Positions 1-9,055 of a DNA stretch of 32,523 bases are shown in pieces. The DNA lies in contig NZ_JALEGT010000117.1 of assembly GCF_022763305.1 (NCBI RefSeq), positions 1 to 32,523 of the forward strand, written 5' to 3'. The notes under the pieces were generated by a model. That model was given only the letters and a program-made list of their open reading frames with translations. It ran no database searches and was not told the DNA's origin. Position 1 is the first letter of the stretch. Each line of letters begins with the position of its first letter. Made by a program: the position numbers and the translations under genes. Origin of the DNA: Marivita sp. GTDB taxonomy: Bacteria > Pseudomonadota > Alphaproteobacteria > Rhodobacterales > Rhodobacteraceae.

Positions 1-50
1 GGGAAAAACCACTTTTTTGGTTTGTCATTGATCGTGCTCTGACTATCTTC

Positions 51-80
51 GGTCCCGTATTCGGTTTACTTCTCGGGACC
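51..80 (+). promoter_or_regulatory. Inverted repeat in the leader of the DUF4214 gene
   Basis: GGTCCCG (51-57) and CGGGACC (74-80) are perfect inverted repeats separated by 16 bases. The right arm ends 8 bases before the ATG at 89, where a ribosome-binding site would lie, so a folded leader could mask it. No stronger Shine-Dalgarno sequence is visible. The function is inferred, and a chance occurrence is possible. Confidence 0.3.
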
Positions 81-88
81 TTCGGACA

Positions 89-1687
89 ATGTCATACAGT
101 CTTTCGCTGACTCAAAATCAGTCAACGGCAACGCTTGTCGTCACCTTGACGGAAAGCGTCTTTTCCAACTTCCTTTTCTCTTTCGACGTTGCGTTGGAGC
201 TTGATGGGGCCAGAAGCAATGGCATCGACCTTCTTGTCAGTGCCGAAGTGGACAATCAGGGCGGTACGGTGAACGGACGGTTCACCGGGTCCACATCGGG
301 GACGTTCATTGGCCCGATCGAGGCAGGCACCGCGCTTCTGGCCTATGAATTTACCGTGCAGGAGTCTGGATCCATTACGGTCACGTCGTTTGCGGCCACC
401 CGAAACGAAATACTGCAAACTGTTCCGGCGCTGCCGCAGATTGATCTGGTGGAGCCCGGACCCCTTGGCGCGGCGATCCTCGATGGGGCGTTCGAGGTCG
501 GCGGCACCTTGACCGTCGCTACCTCGGCTCTGCCGGACTTCAGTTTGTTTTCGGGCGATTCAGCCGAATACACGTGGTTCAGGAACGGAACGATTGTCCA
601 AAGCGGCGAAGGGCCGGGGTTTGCCAGCTATGCGGTGACCGAGGCTGATCTCGGGGCGGAAATCAGTGTTCGTGTGTCCTATCGGGATTTCCGCAACGAC
701 GAGCGCATCGTTTTCAGCAATGACAATGAAACCGTGGGCACCACCGGATCGGGGGGCAGCGGTGATCCCAACGGTCCGAACGAGATCACGGGGAATGACG
801 ACCCGACGCTTTTCGAAACGGGCGGCGGGGACGACACGATCATCGGTCTGGGTGGCGATGACACGATCAACGGTCAGGACGGGATTGATACAGCGGTCTA
901 TAACGGCTCGCAAAGCAGCTATACGCTGACCCTGTCGCCGGACGGGATCACGCTGCAGGATCGGCGCAGCGATGGCGACGGGACCGACAGGCTTATCAGT
1001 GTAGAGCGCCTGAAGTTCGACGGGGATGCGGCCATCCCGCCGGTCGAGCTGGACAAACTGGACGGGGCGGTGACGCTGTCGGCGGCCGAGATGAACACGA
1101 TCATCGAGCTCTACATCGCCTATTTCAACCGCGCGCCGGATGCCATCGGTCTGAATTTCTGGGCCAATGCCTATGCGGAGGGAACTTCGATCGAACGGAT
1201 GGCTGAACTGTTCGCGCCACAGCCCGAAACCGTGGCCGCCTATCCGCCGGGGACCAGCAATCTGGATTTCGCGACCATTGTTTACAACAATGTTCTGGGC
1301 CGGACGCCGGATCAGGATGGTCTGACCTTCTGGGTCGATGCGCTGGACAGCGGTATGGTGACCCGTGACCGGTTCATTCTGGAAGTGCTGAAAGGTGCCA
1401 ACGGACCGGCGCAGCCTGAACGGGGGCCGGACTTCGTTGCGCAGCAACAGGCGGATCGGCTGTATCTTGAAACCAAGACCGACATCGGCGCGTATTTCGC
1501 GGTGCATCTGGGCATGTCGGATGTCGACAACGCGCGGACCGTGATGGACTCCTTTGATGGCGCCCTGTTCACCGAAGCTGACGCAAGGGCGCAGGCCGAT
1601 TTCTATTACCAATTTGCCACGGGCGGGATCACGGGCGAATTCCTGATGCCGCTTGTGGGTGTTCTGACCGACGACTTTGTAGGCTGA
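89..1687 (+). CDS. RTX-type calcium-binding protein with DUF4214 domain
   Basis: This is a 532-residue acidic protein, probably exported by a type I system. It has no N-terminal signal peptide. Residues 1-115 look like a beta-sandwich. Residues 135-205 resemble the Ig-like modules common in RTX proteins (YTWFRNGTIV, then ADLGAEISVRVSY). Residues 245-271 hold three glycine/aspartate nonapeptides (GGGDDTIIG, LGGDDTING, QDGIDTAVY), the calcium-binding beta-roll signature. Residues 336-500 match DUF4214, with two related units (YIAYFNRAP..GLNFW and YNNVLGRTP..GLTFW). No type I transporter genes lie in the window. The gene stands alone and converges on the minus-strand operon that begins 12 bases later. 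Domain assignment is confident. The biological role, possibly adhesion or surface structure, is unknown. The start was taken at the first ATG after the leader inverted repeat. Confidence 0.85.
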   Translation: MSYSLSLTQNQSTATLVVTLTESVFSNFLFSFDVALELDGARSNGIDLLVSAEVDNQGGTVNGRFTGSTSGTFIGPIEAGTALLAYEFTVQESGSITVTSFAATRNEILQTVPALPQIDLVEPGPLGAAILDGAFEVGGTLTVATSALPDFSLFSGDSAEYTWFRNGTIVQSGEGPGFASYAVTEADLGAEISVRVSYRDFRNDERIVFSNDNETVGTTGSGGSGDPNGPNEITGNDDPTLFETGGGDDTIIGLGGDDTINGQDGIDTAVYNGSQSSYTLTLSPDGITLQDRRSDGDGTDRLISVERLKFDGDAAIPPVELDKLDGAVTLSAAEMNTIIELYIAYFNRAPDAIGLNFWANAYAEGTSIERMAELFAPQPETVAAYPPGTSNLDFATIVYNNVLGRTPDQDGLTFWVDALDSGMVTRDRFILEVLKGANGPAQPERGPDFVAQQQADRLYLETKTDIGAYFAVHLGMSDVDNARTVMDSFDGALFTEADARAQADFYYQFATGGITGEFLMPLVGVLTDDFVG

Positions 1688-1704
1688 TCCCCGACGGGAT
1701 CAGC
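1683..1704. terminator. Stem-loop covering both stop codons of a convergent pair
   Basis: GCTGATCCC (1683-1691) and GGGATCAGC (1696-1704) form a perfect 9-bp stem with a CGAC loop. The stem contains the TGA of the upstream plus-strand gene and the TCA (reversed stop) of the minus-strand gene. No T-tract follows on either strand, so it may block or pause transcription, or protect 3' ends, rather than act as a classical intrinsic terminator. Confidence 0.5.
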
Positions 1705-3742
1705 TTCGCCGTCCTTCGCGGAGCCATGCTCCAAGGATGAGGCCCGAGGCCAGCAGCAGGACAAGCCAGCCGGGCAGCATCGGGGTCTGGGTCACGTCCA
1801 GTGTTTCGAACGCCTCGCGCGGGGTGATGCCCAGCCAGCCGCGGCCGGCTGCGGGGCGGCCTTCGCCGACGGCGCGGATTGTTGGCAGGCCTTCTTCGAG
1901 GCGCCGCACACCGCCATTGGTGCCGTCCACCACAGCCTCGAGGACCTCGCCGCTGGCGATGGTCTGTTCGAATTCGCGCGGTGCGGCGGGGCCAAGGCCG
2001 ACGACGGCCTCCTGATCGCCCTCGGCGAGGCGGTAGAGACCAATCTCCGGCCCTGTGTAGAGCGCCTCGAAGCGGCCTGGTGTGACCTCTTCGAGCGTGA
2101 TCTCTTCTTCGGTGCCATCTGGGCGGGTGATCGTGACGGTCCCGATGGTTTCATCGAGGGTGCGGCGGATGATGCGCATGGTCTGGCCGGTGGGTTCAGC
2201 CCAGAGCGCCTCTTCCTCAAGGTCGGGTTCCTTCATCATCCAGTGTGCCAGGCGGCGCAGAAGGTCGAGCTGCGGACCGCCACCTTCAAAGCCGCGCGAC
2301 CACAGCCAGGCGTGATCCGATGCGATCAGGGCAACGCGGCCTTCACCGACGCGGTCGAGGATGAGAAGGGGTTTATCATCGATCCCGCTCATGACGACAT
2401 CGCCGCCGATGGGATCGACTTCGATCTGGCGCATCCAGCGGCCCCATGTGTCAGCCCCGGCCATACCTGACGTGACGGGGTGACGGTCGCCGAGATCGGT
2501 GATGCCAGGGCGGTAGCCGCGTTCAATGACGCGCGCGGTGGGTTCGGCGGGAATGATGCTGGCCAGAGGCGAGCGGTAGATGCTGTCTGCGCTGGCGAAA
2601 TCGGGGCCAGCGGCGATCAGGACCGCGCCACCTTCCTGCACATAGTTCGCGACGTTATCGAGATAGATCGCGGGCAGGATGCCGCGGCGCTTGTAGCGGT
2701 CAAAGATGATGAGGTCGAAATCCTCGATCTTTTCGAGGAACAGCTCGCGGGTCGGGAATGCGATCAGCGACAGTTCGGTGACCGGGACGCCGTCCTGTTT
2801 CTCGGGGGGTCGCAGGATGGTGAAATGGACAAGGTCAACCGAGCTGTCGGATTTCAGCAGATTGCGCCATGTGCGGCCCCCGGCATGAGGTTCGCCGCTG
2901 ACCAGCAGCACGCGGAGACGGTCGCGGACTCCGTTGATCTGCACCAGCGCAGTGTTGTTGCGATCGGTCAGTTCGTCTTCGGCTGTCGGAACGGTGAACT
3001 GGATCACGTTCAGCCCGCCATGAGGCAGCGTGATGGGCAGTTCGATGTCCCGACCGATGGGCATGTCAAAGCGCTGCGGTTCGGCCCCGTCGACAGAGAT
3101 GTCGATCACGGTTGAAGTGGCCTGTGGTGCCGCGCCATCGTCTTCGACCCGCAGGGTCAGCGTGACGGGTTCGCCAAGGATGGCGAAGGCGGGGGCGTTC
3201 TTGACGATGAGCCTGCGGTCCCAGTCGGTTTCCTTGCCGGTGAGCAAGAGGTGCAGCGGCGCGGGCAGGTCGGGGGTGCGTTCCAGATCGTGAACGCGGC
3301 CATCGCTGAGCAGGAAGATGCCCGCGATGCGCCCGCGCGGTTCTTCGGCCAGCGCGTCCGATACGGCGGACATGAGCAGCGTGCCGGTGTCCCCTTCGCC
3401 GTCGCCCACTTCGATCCGGCGGATCTCTGTGTTGTCGCGGGCGTTCAGCTGCGCAGCAAGCGAAACGGCTGCATTGGTTGTGTCGTTGAAGCGTTCCCCC
3501 AGCGATTGGCTGGCGCTCTTGTCCACGACGATCAGGACGATGTTGGAGAGCGGTGCCCGGTCTTCCACCTGATAGGAGGGCTGCGCGAGGGCGGCGAGGA
3601 CGACAAGGGCGGCTAGCGCCCTGAGCGCCCAGCCCTGCAGCCCGCGCCAGAGCGCGAGCGCCACGCCAAGTGCTGCGGCCACGGCCAGAACGGCGATGAA
3701 CCCCCACGGGAGAAGTGGATCGAAGACGATGCTGCCGGTCAT
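1700..3742 (-). CDS. VWA-like membrane protein, last gene of the moxR operon
   Basis: This is a 680-residue envelope protein. Two N-terminal membrane segments (about 10-32 and 38-55) are followed by a von Willebrand A-like region with an intact MIDAS start (D74, S76, S78 in VVDKSAS). A long periplasmic part follows, including a class-I glutamine-amidotransferase-like Rossmann region (RVLLVSGEPHAG, DLIIFDRY, GGAVLIAAGP), and there is a C-terminal membrane helix (MLPGWLVLLLASGLILGAWL). The ATG at 3742 shares its A with the TGA of the preceding gene (TGATG), so I prefer it over the TTG one codon earlier. It is the fourth gene of a coupled operon with MoxR, DUF58 and DUF4159 proteins. Such sets are thought to act in envelope stress or protein maturation. 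The exact substrate is unknown, and no amidotransferase catalytic triad is evident. Confidence 0.8.
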   Translation of the reverse strand: MTGSIVFDPLLPWGFIAVLAVAAALGVALALWRGLQGWALRALAALVVLAALAQPSYQVEDRAPLSNIVLIVVDKSASQSLGERFNDTTNAAVSLAAQLNARDNTEIRRIEVGDGEGDTGTLLMSAVSDALAEEPRGRIAGIFLLSDGRVHDLERTPDLPAPLHLLLTGKETDWDRRLIVKNAPAFAILGEPVTLTLRVEDDGAAPQATSTVIDISVDGAEPQRFDMPIGRDIELPITLPHGGLNVIQFTVPTAEDELTDRNNTALVQINGVRDRLRVLLVSGEPHAGGRTWRNLLKSDSSVDLVHFTILRPPEKQDGVPVTELSLIAFPTRELFLEKIEDFDLIIFDRYKRRGILPAIYLDNVANYVQEGGAVLIAAGPDFASADSIYRSPLASIIPAEPTARVIERGYRPGITDLGDRHPVTSGMAGADTWGRWMRQIEVDPIGGDVVMSGIDDKPLLILDRVGEGRVALIASDHAWLWSRGFEGGGPQLDLLRRLAHWMMKEPDLEEEALWAEPTGQTMRIIRRTLDETIGTVTITRPDGTEEEITLEEVTPGRFEALYTGPEIGLYRLAEGDQEAVVGLGPAAPREFEQTIASGEVLEAVVDGTNGGVRRLEEGLPTIRAVGEGRPAAGRGWLGITPREAFETLDVTQTPMLPGWLVLLLASGLILGAWLREGRRS

Positions 3743-6513
3743 CAATTGCCCAATCTGTCAAGAAGTGCAGGCACGTGAACCTGATCGGATTTGTAGTTGC
3801 CGGTCAGCACGTGCATGACCAGATTGACCCCGAAACGATAGGCGATCTCGCGCTGGCGTTCGCCGGAATAGCCGCGTCCGATGGGGAACAGTGCGTTGCC
3901 GCGTTCGTCCATCGCCCAGGCGGAGGCCCAATCGTTGCCGCCGATGATGACCGGGGTCACGTTGTCGTTGAGATTGCGGAAGGGCATGCCTTCAACCAGT
4001 TCTGCATCGGGAGGTGCTGCTTCGACCCAGACATCGCGGCTGTTGTGGCGACCGGGAAAGTCCTGAAGCAGGTAGAAGGTGCGGGTGAGCACGTGGTCCT
4101 CGGGCACCGGTTCCAGCGGCGGAATGTCGAGCGGCGCCGCGAGTTGCTGCAACTTGCGGCCATTCGGGCTGCCTGTGCCGAACCGGGCGATGTCGGCATC
4201 GCGGGTGTCGAACATGATCATGCCGCCGGACCGGAGATAGGTGTTCAGCTTGGCGTACGCCTCGGCGGACGGGGTCGGTTGATCTGGCGTGATCGGCCAG
4301 TAGAGGAACGGGAAAAACGCCAGTTCGTCGGTCTCGAGGTTGACGGCGACAGGCGCGGACGGTTCCACGGAAGTGCGGAAGAACAGCGTTTCCGACAGTC
4401 CGACAAGTCCCGCATGAGCGGTTCGGTCGAGCGTGTCATCGCCCGTGATGACATGGGCAAAGGTCACTTCCGATGTGGCGGCGATGGCGAACTGATCCTC
4501 GGTGGATTGCGCCTGTGCCGGGGCCGTGGGCATCAGCAGTAGGGCCAGAACAACACCCGCCGCTGTTGTGGCTCTTGGGCCCGACAGACGCCCCGAGAGG
4601 AACAGCGATGCAATGATGTCTGCCATCAAAAGCGCGATGGCGAGGGCCAGAAGCCAGCCGGCGAGCGGCGTTTCCTCGGATTGGGTCAAGCCTTCAACCG
4701 TGACATCCGATGGCCAGCTTGCGGGTACGAGCGCTGCCTCTGCGCTGAGCACGTTGCGCGCAAGGGCGCGATCCTGACTCTGATACAGACCGGGCCGCAG
4801 GTCGGGGCCAAGTGCAGCCTCGACAAGGTCTTCGCCGGTCACACCGGGCAGCGTGCTGCCGTCTGACAGCGATCCGAAGGCATCCAGCACCATGTTCGGC
4901 TGCCAGATCGTGCCTGCCAGATCCTCGGCGCTGGGCTGCGTGCCGCCGCCAGCGGCGATGGCCAGCCGTTCGAGCATCTGCACGAAGAGACCAGACAAGG
5001 GCAGAGACGACCATTCGGCATTCGCGGTGACGTGAAACAGGATGATCTGGCCCTGTCCCACCGCCTTGCGGGTGACAAGCGGGGTGCCATCGCTCAGCTG
5101 TGCGATCACGCGCTCGGCAAGGGCGGGGTCAGGTTGTGCCATGACCTGCGCGGTGACGGTCACATCCTCGGGGATCGACAGACCGAAGAACGGGCTGTCT
5201 TCGCCAAACTCGGCCAGTGATTTCGGTTCACCCCAGCTCATCGCGCCGCCGACGCTGCGGCCGCCGGCGCGCAGACGTACGGGCATCAGGGGGTCTTCGG
5301 ATTCGCGGCTGACGTCGCTGGCCGCAAGGCGCGGACCGGCAAAACGCAGGAGTATGCCCCCCCGGTCGAGCCAATCGAGCAGCGCCTCTTCCTCGGCATT
5401 GGCGAGGGTGGCCACATCAGCCAGCGCGATGACATCCGGATTGGCCGGAATCATGTCCATCAGGGCGCCGGTCAGCAGGTCGGCGCTGGGTTCAAGGGCC
5501 TTTTGAAGATAGTGGAGCGGCGACAGAAGCTGAAGGCCTTCGCGGTCCTCGCGACCAGCGATCAGGGCCACTTCACGGCGGCGCAGGCTATCGTCGGGCA
5601 GCGTCGTCGCACCTGCACTGCGATTGCCTTCGATCTCGAACCGCGTGATCCGCGCGCGCAATTCTGACGGGAGGGCCAGCGCGGTTTCGGCGATTGTGGC
5701 GTCGGCCTCGAACGTGGCTGTGGCGCGGGCAAGAACTGCAGGGTTGCCCGCCGGGTCGCGCCCTTGGGCGAGGATCGTCACGTCGCGGTCGCTGCCGGAT
5801 TGCGCCCGCAGGGCGGTCAGCACGATGTTGCCGTCCTCAAACCGGGCGGGTGCAAGGCCAAGAATGGTCTGCCCCGCCTGAAACACGGTGACTGTCCCGC
5901 GGGTCTCAAGCTGTTCCAGCAGGTCCATGCGGGTGGCGTGCTCCAGCCCGTCAGACATCCAGTAGGTGTCGAAATCGCCATCCGGCAGAAGATCAACCGC
6001 GCGGGAGATCTGCGCCTCACCGGGCTCCCATGGCTCAGGGGTCAGGCCAACGATCCGTGCGCGAAGGTCGTCGGCGGTCTGGAAGCTGGTCGGTTCGGGC
6101 GCACTGAGTTTGATCAGCGCGACGCGCCGGTCATCGCGGGCCGCCTGAGCCAGAAGCCCGTCCAGTGCCTGCGTGCGTGCGCGCCAGCTGGCCGCACTTG
6201 CCCACGATCCGTCCATGACGACAAGAAGCGGGCCGTCACTGGCTGCAATGTCGTCGGTCTGAGGGTTGAGGATCGGCCCTGCCAGCCCGATGATGAGCGC
6301 GGCCACCGCCAGCATGCGGAGCAGCAGAAGCCACCACGGGGTGCGGTCGCTGACCTGATCGTCGTCCTTGAGGCCGAGCAGAAGAACAACGCCGGGGAAC
6401 ATGCGGCGGATCGGGGCAGGCGGCACGGCGCGCAGGATCAGCCAGAGGATCGGCAGCGCCAGAAGCGTCAGCAGAAGCCAGGGTGTCGCGAAGCCGATGC
6501 CAAATAGCGTCAT
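3742..6513 (-). CDS. BatA-like / DUF4159 domain membrane protein
   Basis: This 923-residue protein has two parts. The N-terminus is BatA-like, with membrane segments at about 7-28 and 60-80 (PWLLLTLLALPILWLIL; WWLLLLRMLAVAALIIGLAGPIL) and a VWA-like strand (LLVVMDGSWASA, residues about 97-108). Another membrane segment near 640-660 precedes a hydrophobic stretch that resembles an internal signal (VVLALLLMPTAPAQAQ). The C-terminal 220 residues match DUF4159 (SEVTFAHVITGDD, YLRSGGMIMFDTRD, and YRFGVNLVMHVLTGNYKSDQ near the end). The start ATG overlaps the upstream DUF58 stop (ATGA). The final TGA overlaps the next ATG. It probably works in the membrane as partner of the MoxR ATPase. Domain calls are good, and the molecular role of DUF4159 is not established. 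Confidence 0.85.
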   Translation of the reverse strand: MTLFGIGFATPWLLLTLLALPILWLILRAVPPAPIRRMFPGVVLLLGLKDDDQVSDRTPWWLLLLRMLAVAALIIGLAGPILNPQTDDIAASDGPLLVVMDGSWASAASWRARTQALDGLLAQAARDDRRVALIKLSAPEPTSFQTADDLRARIVGLTPEPWEPGEAQISRAVDLLPDGDFDTYWMSDGLEHATRMDLLEQLETRGTVTVFQAGQTILGLAPARFEDGNIVLTALRAQSGSDRDVTILAQGRDPAGNPAVLARATATFEADATIAETALALPSELRARITRFEIEGNRSAGATTLPDDSLRRREVALIAGREDREGLQLLSPLHYLQKALEPSADLLTGALMDMIPANPDVIALADVATLANAEEEALLDWLDRGGILLRFAGPRLAASDVSRESEDPLMPVRLRAGGRSVGGAMSWGEPKSLAEFGEDSPFFGLSIPEDVTVTAQVMAQPDPALAERVIAQLSDGTPLVTRKAVGQGQIILFHVTANAEWSSLPLSGLFVQMLERLAIAAGGGTQPSAEDLAGTIWQPNMVLDAFGSLSDGSTLPGVTGEDLVEAALGPDLRPGLYQSQDRALARNVLSAEAALVPASWPSDVTVEGLTQSEETPLAGWLLALAIALLMADIIASLFLSGRLSGPRATTAAGVVLALLLMPTAPAQAQSTEDQFAIAATSEVTFAHVITGDDTLDRTAHAGLVGLSETLFFRTSVEPSAPVAVNLETDELAFFPFLYWPITPDQPTPSAEAYAKLNTYLRSGGMIMFDTRDADIARFGTGSPNGRKLQQLAAPLDIPPLEPVPEDHVLTRTFYLLQDFPGRHNSRDVWVEAAPPDAELVEGMPFRNLNDNVTPVIIGGNDWASAWAMDERGNALFPIGRGYSGERQREIAYRFGVNLVMHVLTGNYKSDQVHVPALLDRLGN

Positions 6514-7385
6514 CCGTGGGCCCCATCCATAGCCCGGTAAATCCAGAGAAGCGCGGATTGTGCGCTGTCGCTTGTGTGGTGGCAGAGGTATTGCCAGCCG
6601 GTGAGCCGTGACAGGCGGTCGAGCCGATCTTTCCGTTCGGCCAGCCGGTCAAGGTAACGGCTGCGCAGATCGCCTGCCTTGAGTGTTTCGTGCACGACGC
6701 CGCCGCCCACGCTTTGGAAAATCGTGCGCCCGTCGAAGGGGAAGTTTTCTTCGCTGGGGTCGAGGATCTGCACCAATGCGCCCCGCACGCCGCGGTCGGC
6801 GGCCTTGGTCAGCGCGGCTTCGACCGGGGCGGGATCGCCGAGGAAGTCCGAAAAGAAGATCGCGCGGGACTGCGGAATCATGCCGCGCGCTTCGGGTTCG
6901 GCGTAATCATCGCCGTGATCGACGGACAGCATGTGCGCAAGCCGCGTGATCTGGGCCTGCCCGCGTCGAGGCGGCAGGTCGAAGCCGGTGAGGCCGACGC
7001 GTTCGCCACCCCGGATCAACAGGATCGAGCTGGCCAGAGCCAGCGTGCGGGCGCGGTCAGCCTTGGTGGGTAGGTTGGCGTCGGAGGCAAACCGCATGGA
7101 GGCCGCCTGATCCACCCAGAGGATCACGCTCTGCGCGATCTGCCATTCGCGTTCGCGCACGAATTGCGTGTCGCTGCGGGCCGAACGGCGCCAGTCGATA
7201 TCGCGCAGGGCATCGCCATGCTGCATCGGCCGGTATTGCCAGAAATCGTCCCCAAGCCCCGAGCGCCGCCGTCCGTGTTCACCCAGCAGAACCGTGCCTG
7301 CAAGGTGTTCGGCGCGCGCCAGCAGCGCGGGAAGTTTTGCCGCTTCCTCTTCGGAGCGTTGGCGAAGGGCAGTGACGGCTGTCAC
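6510..7385 (-). CDS. DUF58 domain protein (MoxR partner)
   Basis: This is a 291-residue cytoplasmic protein of the DUF58 family. The family signature is clear at residues 37-72 (RRRSGLGDDFWQYRPMQHGD, then ALRDIDWRRSARSD), followed by a VWA-like fold beginning ILWVDQAASM. The MIDAS motif is degenerate: D92-Q-A-A-S replaces the canonical DxSxS, so one metal-ligand serine is an alanine. DUF58 proteins are usually encoded directly after MoxR ATPases and are believed to be their adaptors or substrates. Translation begins at GTG, with GTGA overlapping the moxR stop, and the gene's own TGA overlaps the ATG of the DUF4159 gene. Tight coupling suggests fixed stoichiometry of the four products. Confidence 0.88.
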   Translation of the reverse strand: MTAVTALRQRSEEEAAKLPALLARAEHLAGTVLLGEHGRRRSGLGDDFWQYRPMQHGDALRDIDWRRSARSDTQFVREREWQIAQSVILWVDQAASMRFASDANLPTKADRARTLALASSILLIRGGERVGLTGFDLPPRRGQAQITRLAHMLSVDHGDDYAEPEARGMIPQSRAIFFSDFLGDPAPVEAALTKAADRGVRGALVQILDPSEENFPFDGRTIFQSVGGGVVHETLKAGDLRSRYLDRLAERKDRLDRLSRLTGWQYLCHHTSDSAQSALLWIYRAMDGAHG

Positions 7386-8389
7386 GCAGCCGCCTCGGTC
7401 GCCACCATGCGGTGGGCCACTTCGTCGATCAGATTGCCAAGGTCTTCACCCCGGGCACGGGCCGAGAAGGTCAGCGCCATCCGGTGGGTCAGAACGGGTC
7501 GGGCCATGTTAATCACGTCTTGAGGCGATGGAGCGAGACGCCCCTCCAGAAGCGCGCGGGCGCGCACGGTCAGCATCAGAGCCTGCGCGGCACGCGGGCC
7601 GGGGCCCCATGCAACGGTGTCTTTCACGCGGTCACCGGCCAGCGGGTCGTGCGGGCGGAACGCCCGGACCAGATCGAGGATCATCTCGACCACGGCATCG
7701 CCGACGGGCATGCGGCGGAGCAGTTTCTGTGCGGCAATCAGTTCTGCGGCAGTAAAGACCTCGTAAGCGTCGGCCTCTTCCGCACCGGTGGTGGCGAGCA
7801 GGATTTCCTTTTCGGTCTTGCGGTCGGGATACTGTACGTCGATCTGGACAAGGAAGCGGTCAAGCTGCGCTTCCGGCAGCGGGTAGGTGCCTTCCTGTTC
7901 GATCGGGTTCTGGGTCGCCAGCACATGGAACGGTGCGTCGAGCTTGCGCGTTTCCCCCGCAACCGTGACCACCTTTTCCTGCATCGCCTGCAGAAGGGCC
8001 GATTGGGTGCGCGGGGAGGCGCGGTTGATTTCGTCGGCCATCAGCAGCTGGCAGAAGATCGGGCCCTGAATGAACTTGAACGCCCGGCTGCCGTCGGCGC
8101 CGGTTTCCAGAACTTCAGAGCCAAGGATGTCGGCGGGCATCAGATCGGGCGTAAACTGCACGCGGTTGCCGTTGAGGCCCATCACGGTCGACACGGTTTC
8201 CACGAGGCGGGTTTTGCCGAGGCCCGGAAGGCCGATCAGCAGCCCGTGACCGCCGCAGAGAAGCGAGGTCAGTGTCAGGTCGACAACCCGTTCCTGGCCG
8301 ATGAAGCGGCGGGTGATCGCGGTCTTGGCCTGGGCCAGCTTGTCTTCCAGCGCTTCGATCTCTGCGACCAAATCTTCGCCTGCGGCCAT
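7382..8389 (-). CDS. moxR: MoxR family AAA+ ATPase
   Basis: This is a 335-residue chaperone-like AAA+ ATPase of the MoxR group. Walker A is GLPGLGKT (53-60) and Walker B is LLMADEIN. The downstream [20 protein letters not shown] segment and LDRFL are typical of the family, and the C-terminal lid extends to RMVATEAAA. The frame stays open for 67 codons further upstream, but I chose the ATG at 8389. It gives the usual family length and follows a GGGAG ribosome-binding site, and the upstream extension overlaps the divergent DUF1285 gene. It is the first gene of the four-gene operon with DUF58, DUF4159 and VWA-like membrane proteins. MoxR ATPases remodel or mature partner complexes, often at the envelope; the client here is unknown. 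Confidence 0.93.
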   Translation of the reverse strand: MAAGEDLVAEIEALEDKLAQAKTAITRRFIGQERVVDLTLTSLLCGGHGLLIGLPGLGKTRLVETVSTVMGLNGNRVQFTPDLMPADILGSEVLETGADGSRAFKFIQGPIFCQLLMADEINRASPRTQSALLQAMQEKVVTVAGETRKLDAPFHVLATQNPIEQEGTYPLPEAQLDRFLVQIDVQYPDRKTEKEILLATTGAEEADAYEVFTAAELIAAQKLLRRMPVGDAVVEMILDLVRAFRPHDPLAGDRVKDTVAWGPGPRAAQALMLTVRARALLEGRLAPSPQDVINMARPVLTHRMALTFSARARGEDLGNLIDEVAHRMVATEAAA

Positions 8390-8447
8390 GACGTGTCTCC
8401 CTTGCGCATTAGGTCCGTTTGAAGAAAGTGTAACTCGCAAAGGGAAA

Positions 8448-9050
8448 ATGGCAAAAGCAATGAGCGCACAAGATCGTGTAATTCCGTCCGCCGAAGGCAT
8501 CGCTGCCTCCGTTCGCGCCACCAAGAGCAAAGGTTTGCCGCCGGTGCATCTGTGGAACCCGCCCTTTTGCGGCGATCTGGACATGCGCATCGCCCGCGAC
8601 GGGACGTGGTTCTATCTTGGGACGCCGATCGGACGCGCGCCGCTGGTCAAGCTGTTTTCATCGATTCTGCGCAAGGACGGGAACAGGTATTTCCTTGTGA
8701 CCCCGGTCGAGAAGGTGGGAATCACCGTGGATGATGCGCCCTTCGTGGCCATCGACTTCGAGGCGTCGGGCGAGGGTGCGGAACAGCTTCTGACCTTTAC
8801 CACCCATGTGGGCGATACGGCAGTTGCCGGGCCGGAAAACCCGATCCGGGTGGAGCGCGATGCAGAGACCGGAGAACCATCACCCTACGTTCTGGTGCGC
8901 GCCAATCTTGAGGCGTTGATCGACCGCAAGAGTTTTTACCGTTTGGTCGAATATGGGACGACCCATGCGGTGGATGGCGCCGACTGGTTCGGTGTCTGGT
9001 CGGGCGGTGCATTCTTTCCTATCATTCCGTCGGATGAGTTGCCGGATTAA
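8448..9050 (+). CDS. DUF1285 domain protein
   Basis: This 200-residue protein of the DUF1285 family is recognised from [20 protein letters not shown], the [20 protein letters not shown] block and the [20 protein letters not shown] segment. It ends [24 protein letters not shown]. The family is of unknown function. The fold is made of small beta-rich modules, and no catalytic residues are known to me. The ATG at 8448 is preceded by AAGGG. A second ATG four codons later is possible but less well spaced. The gene diverges from moxR with only 58 bases between the two starts, so both promoters must share that short interval or lie inside the opposite gene. Confidence 0.85.
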   Translation: MAKAMSAQDRVIPSAEGIAASVRATKSKGLPPVHLWNPPFCGDLDMRIARDGTWFYLGTPIGRAPLVKLFSSILRKDGNRYFLVTPVEKVGITVDDAPFVAIDFEASGEGAEQLLTFTTHVGDTAVAGPENPIRVERDAETGEPSPYVLVRANLEALIDRKSFYRLVEYGTTHAVDGADWFGVWSGGAFFPIIPSDELPD

Positions 9051-9055
9051 ACCAG

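Noticed and set aside
560-1612. 350-codon open frame on the minus strand inside the DUF4214 gene
   Set aside because: It lies opposite a gene with clear domains, and its translation is low-complexity and lacks recognisable motifs, as expected for a shadow frame in G+C-rich DNA.
8390-8590. 67-codon upstream extension of moxR
   Set aside because: It overlaps the divergent DUF1285 coding region, and the ATG at 8389 has a proper GGGAG site and gives the normal MoxR N-terminus.
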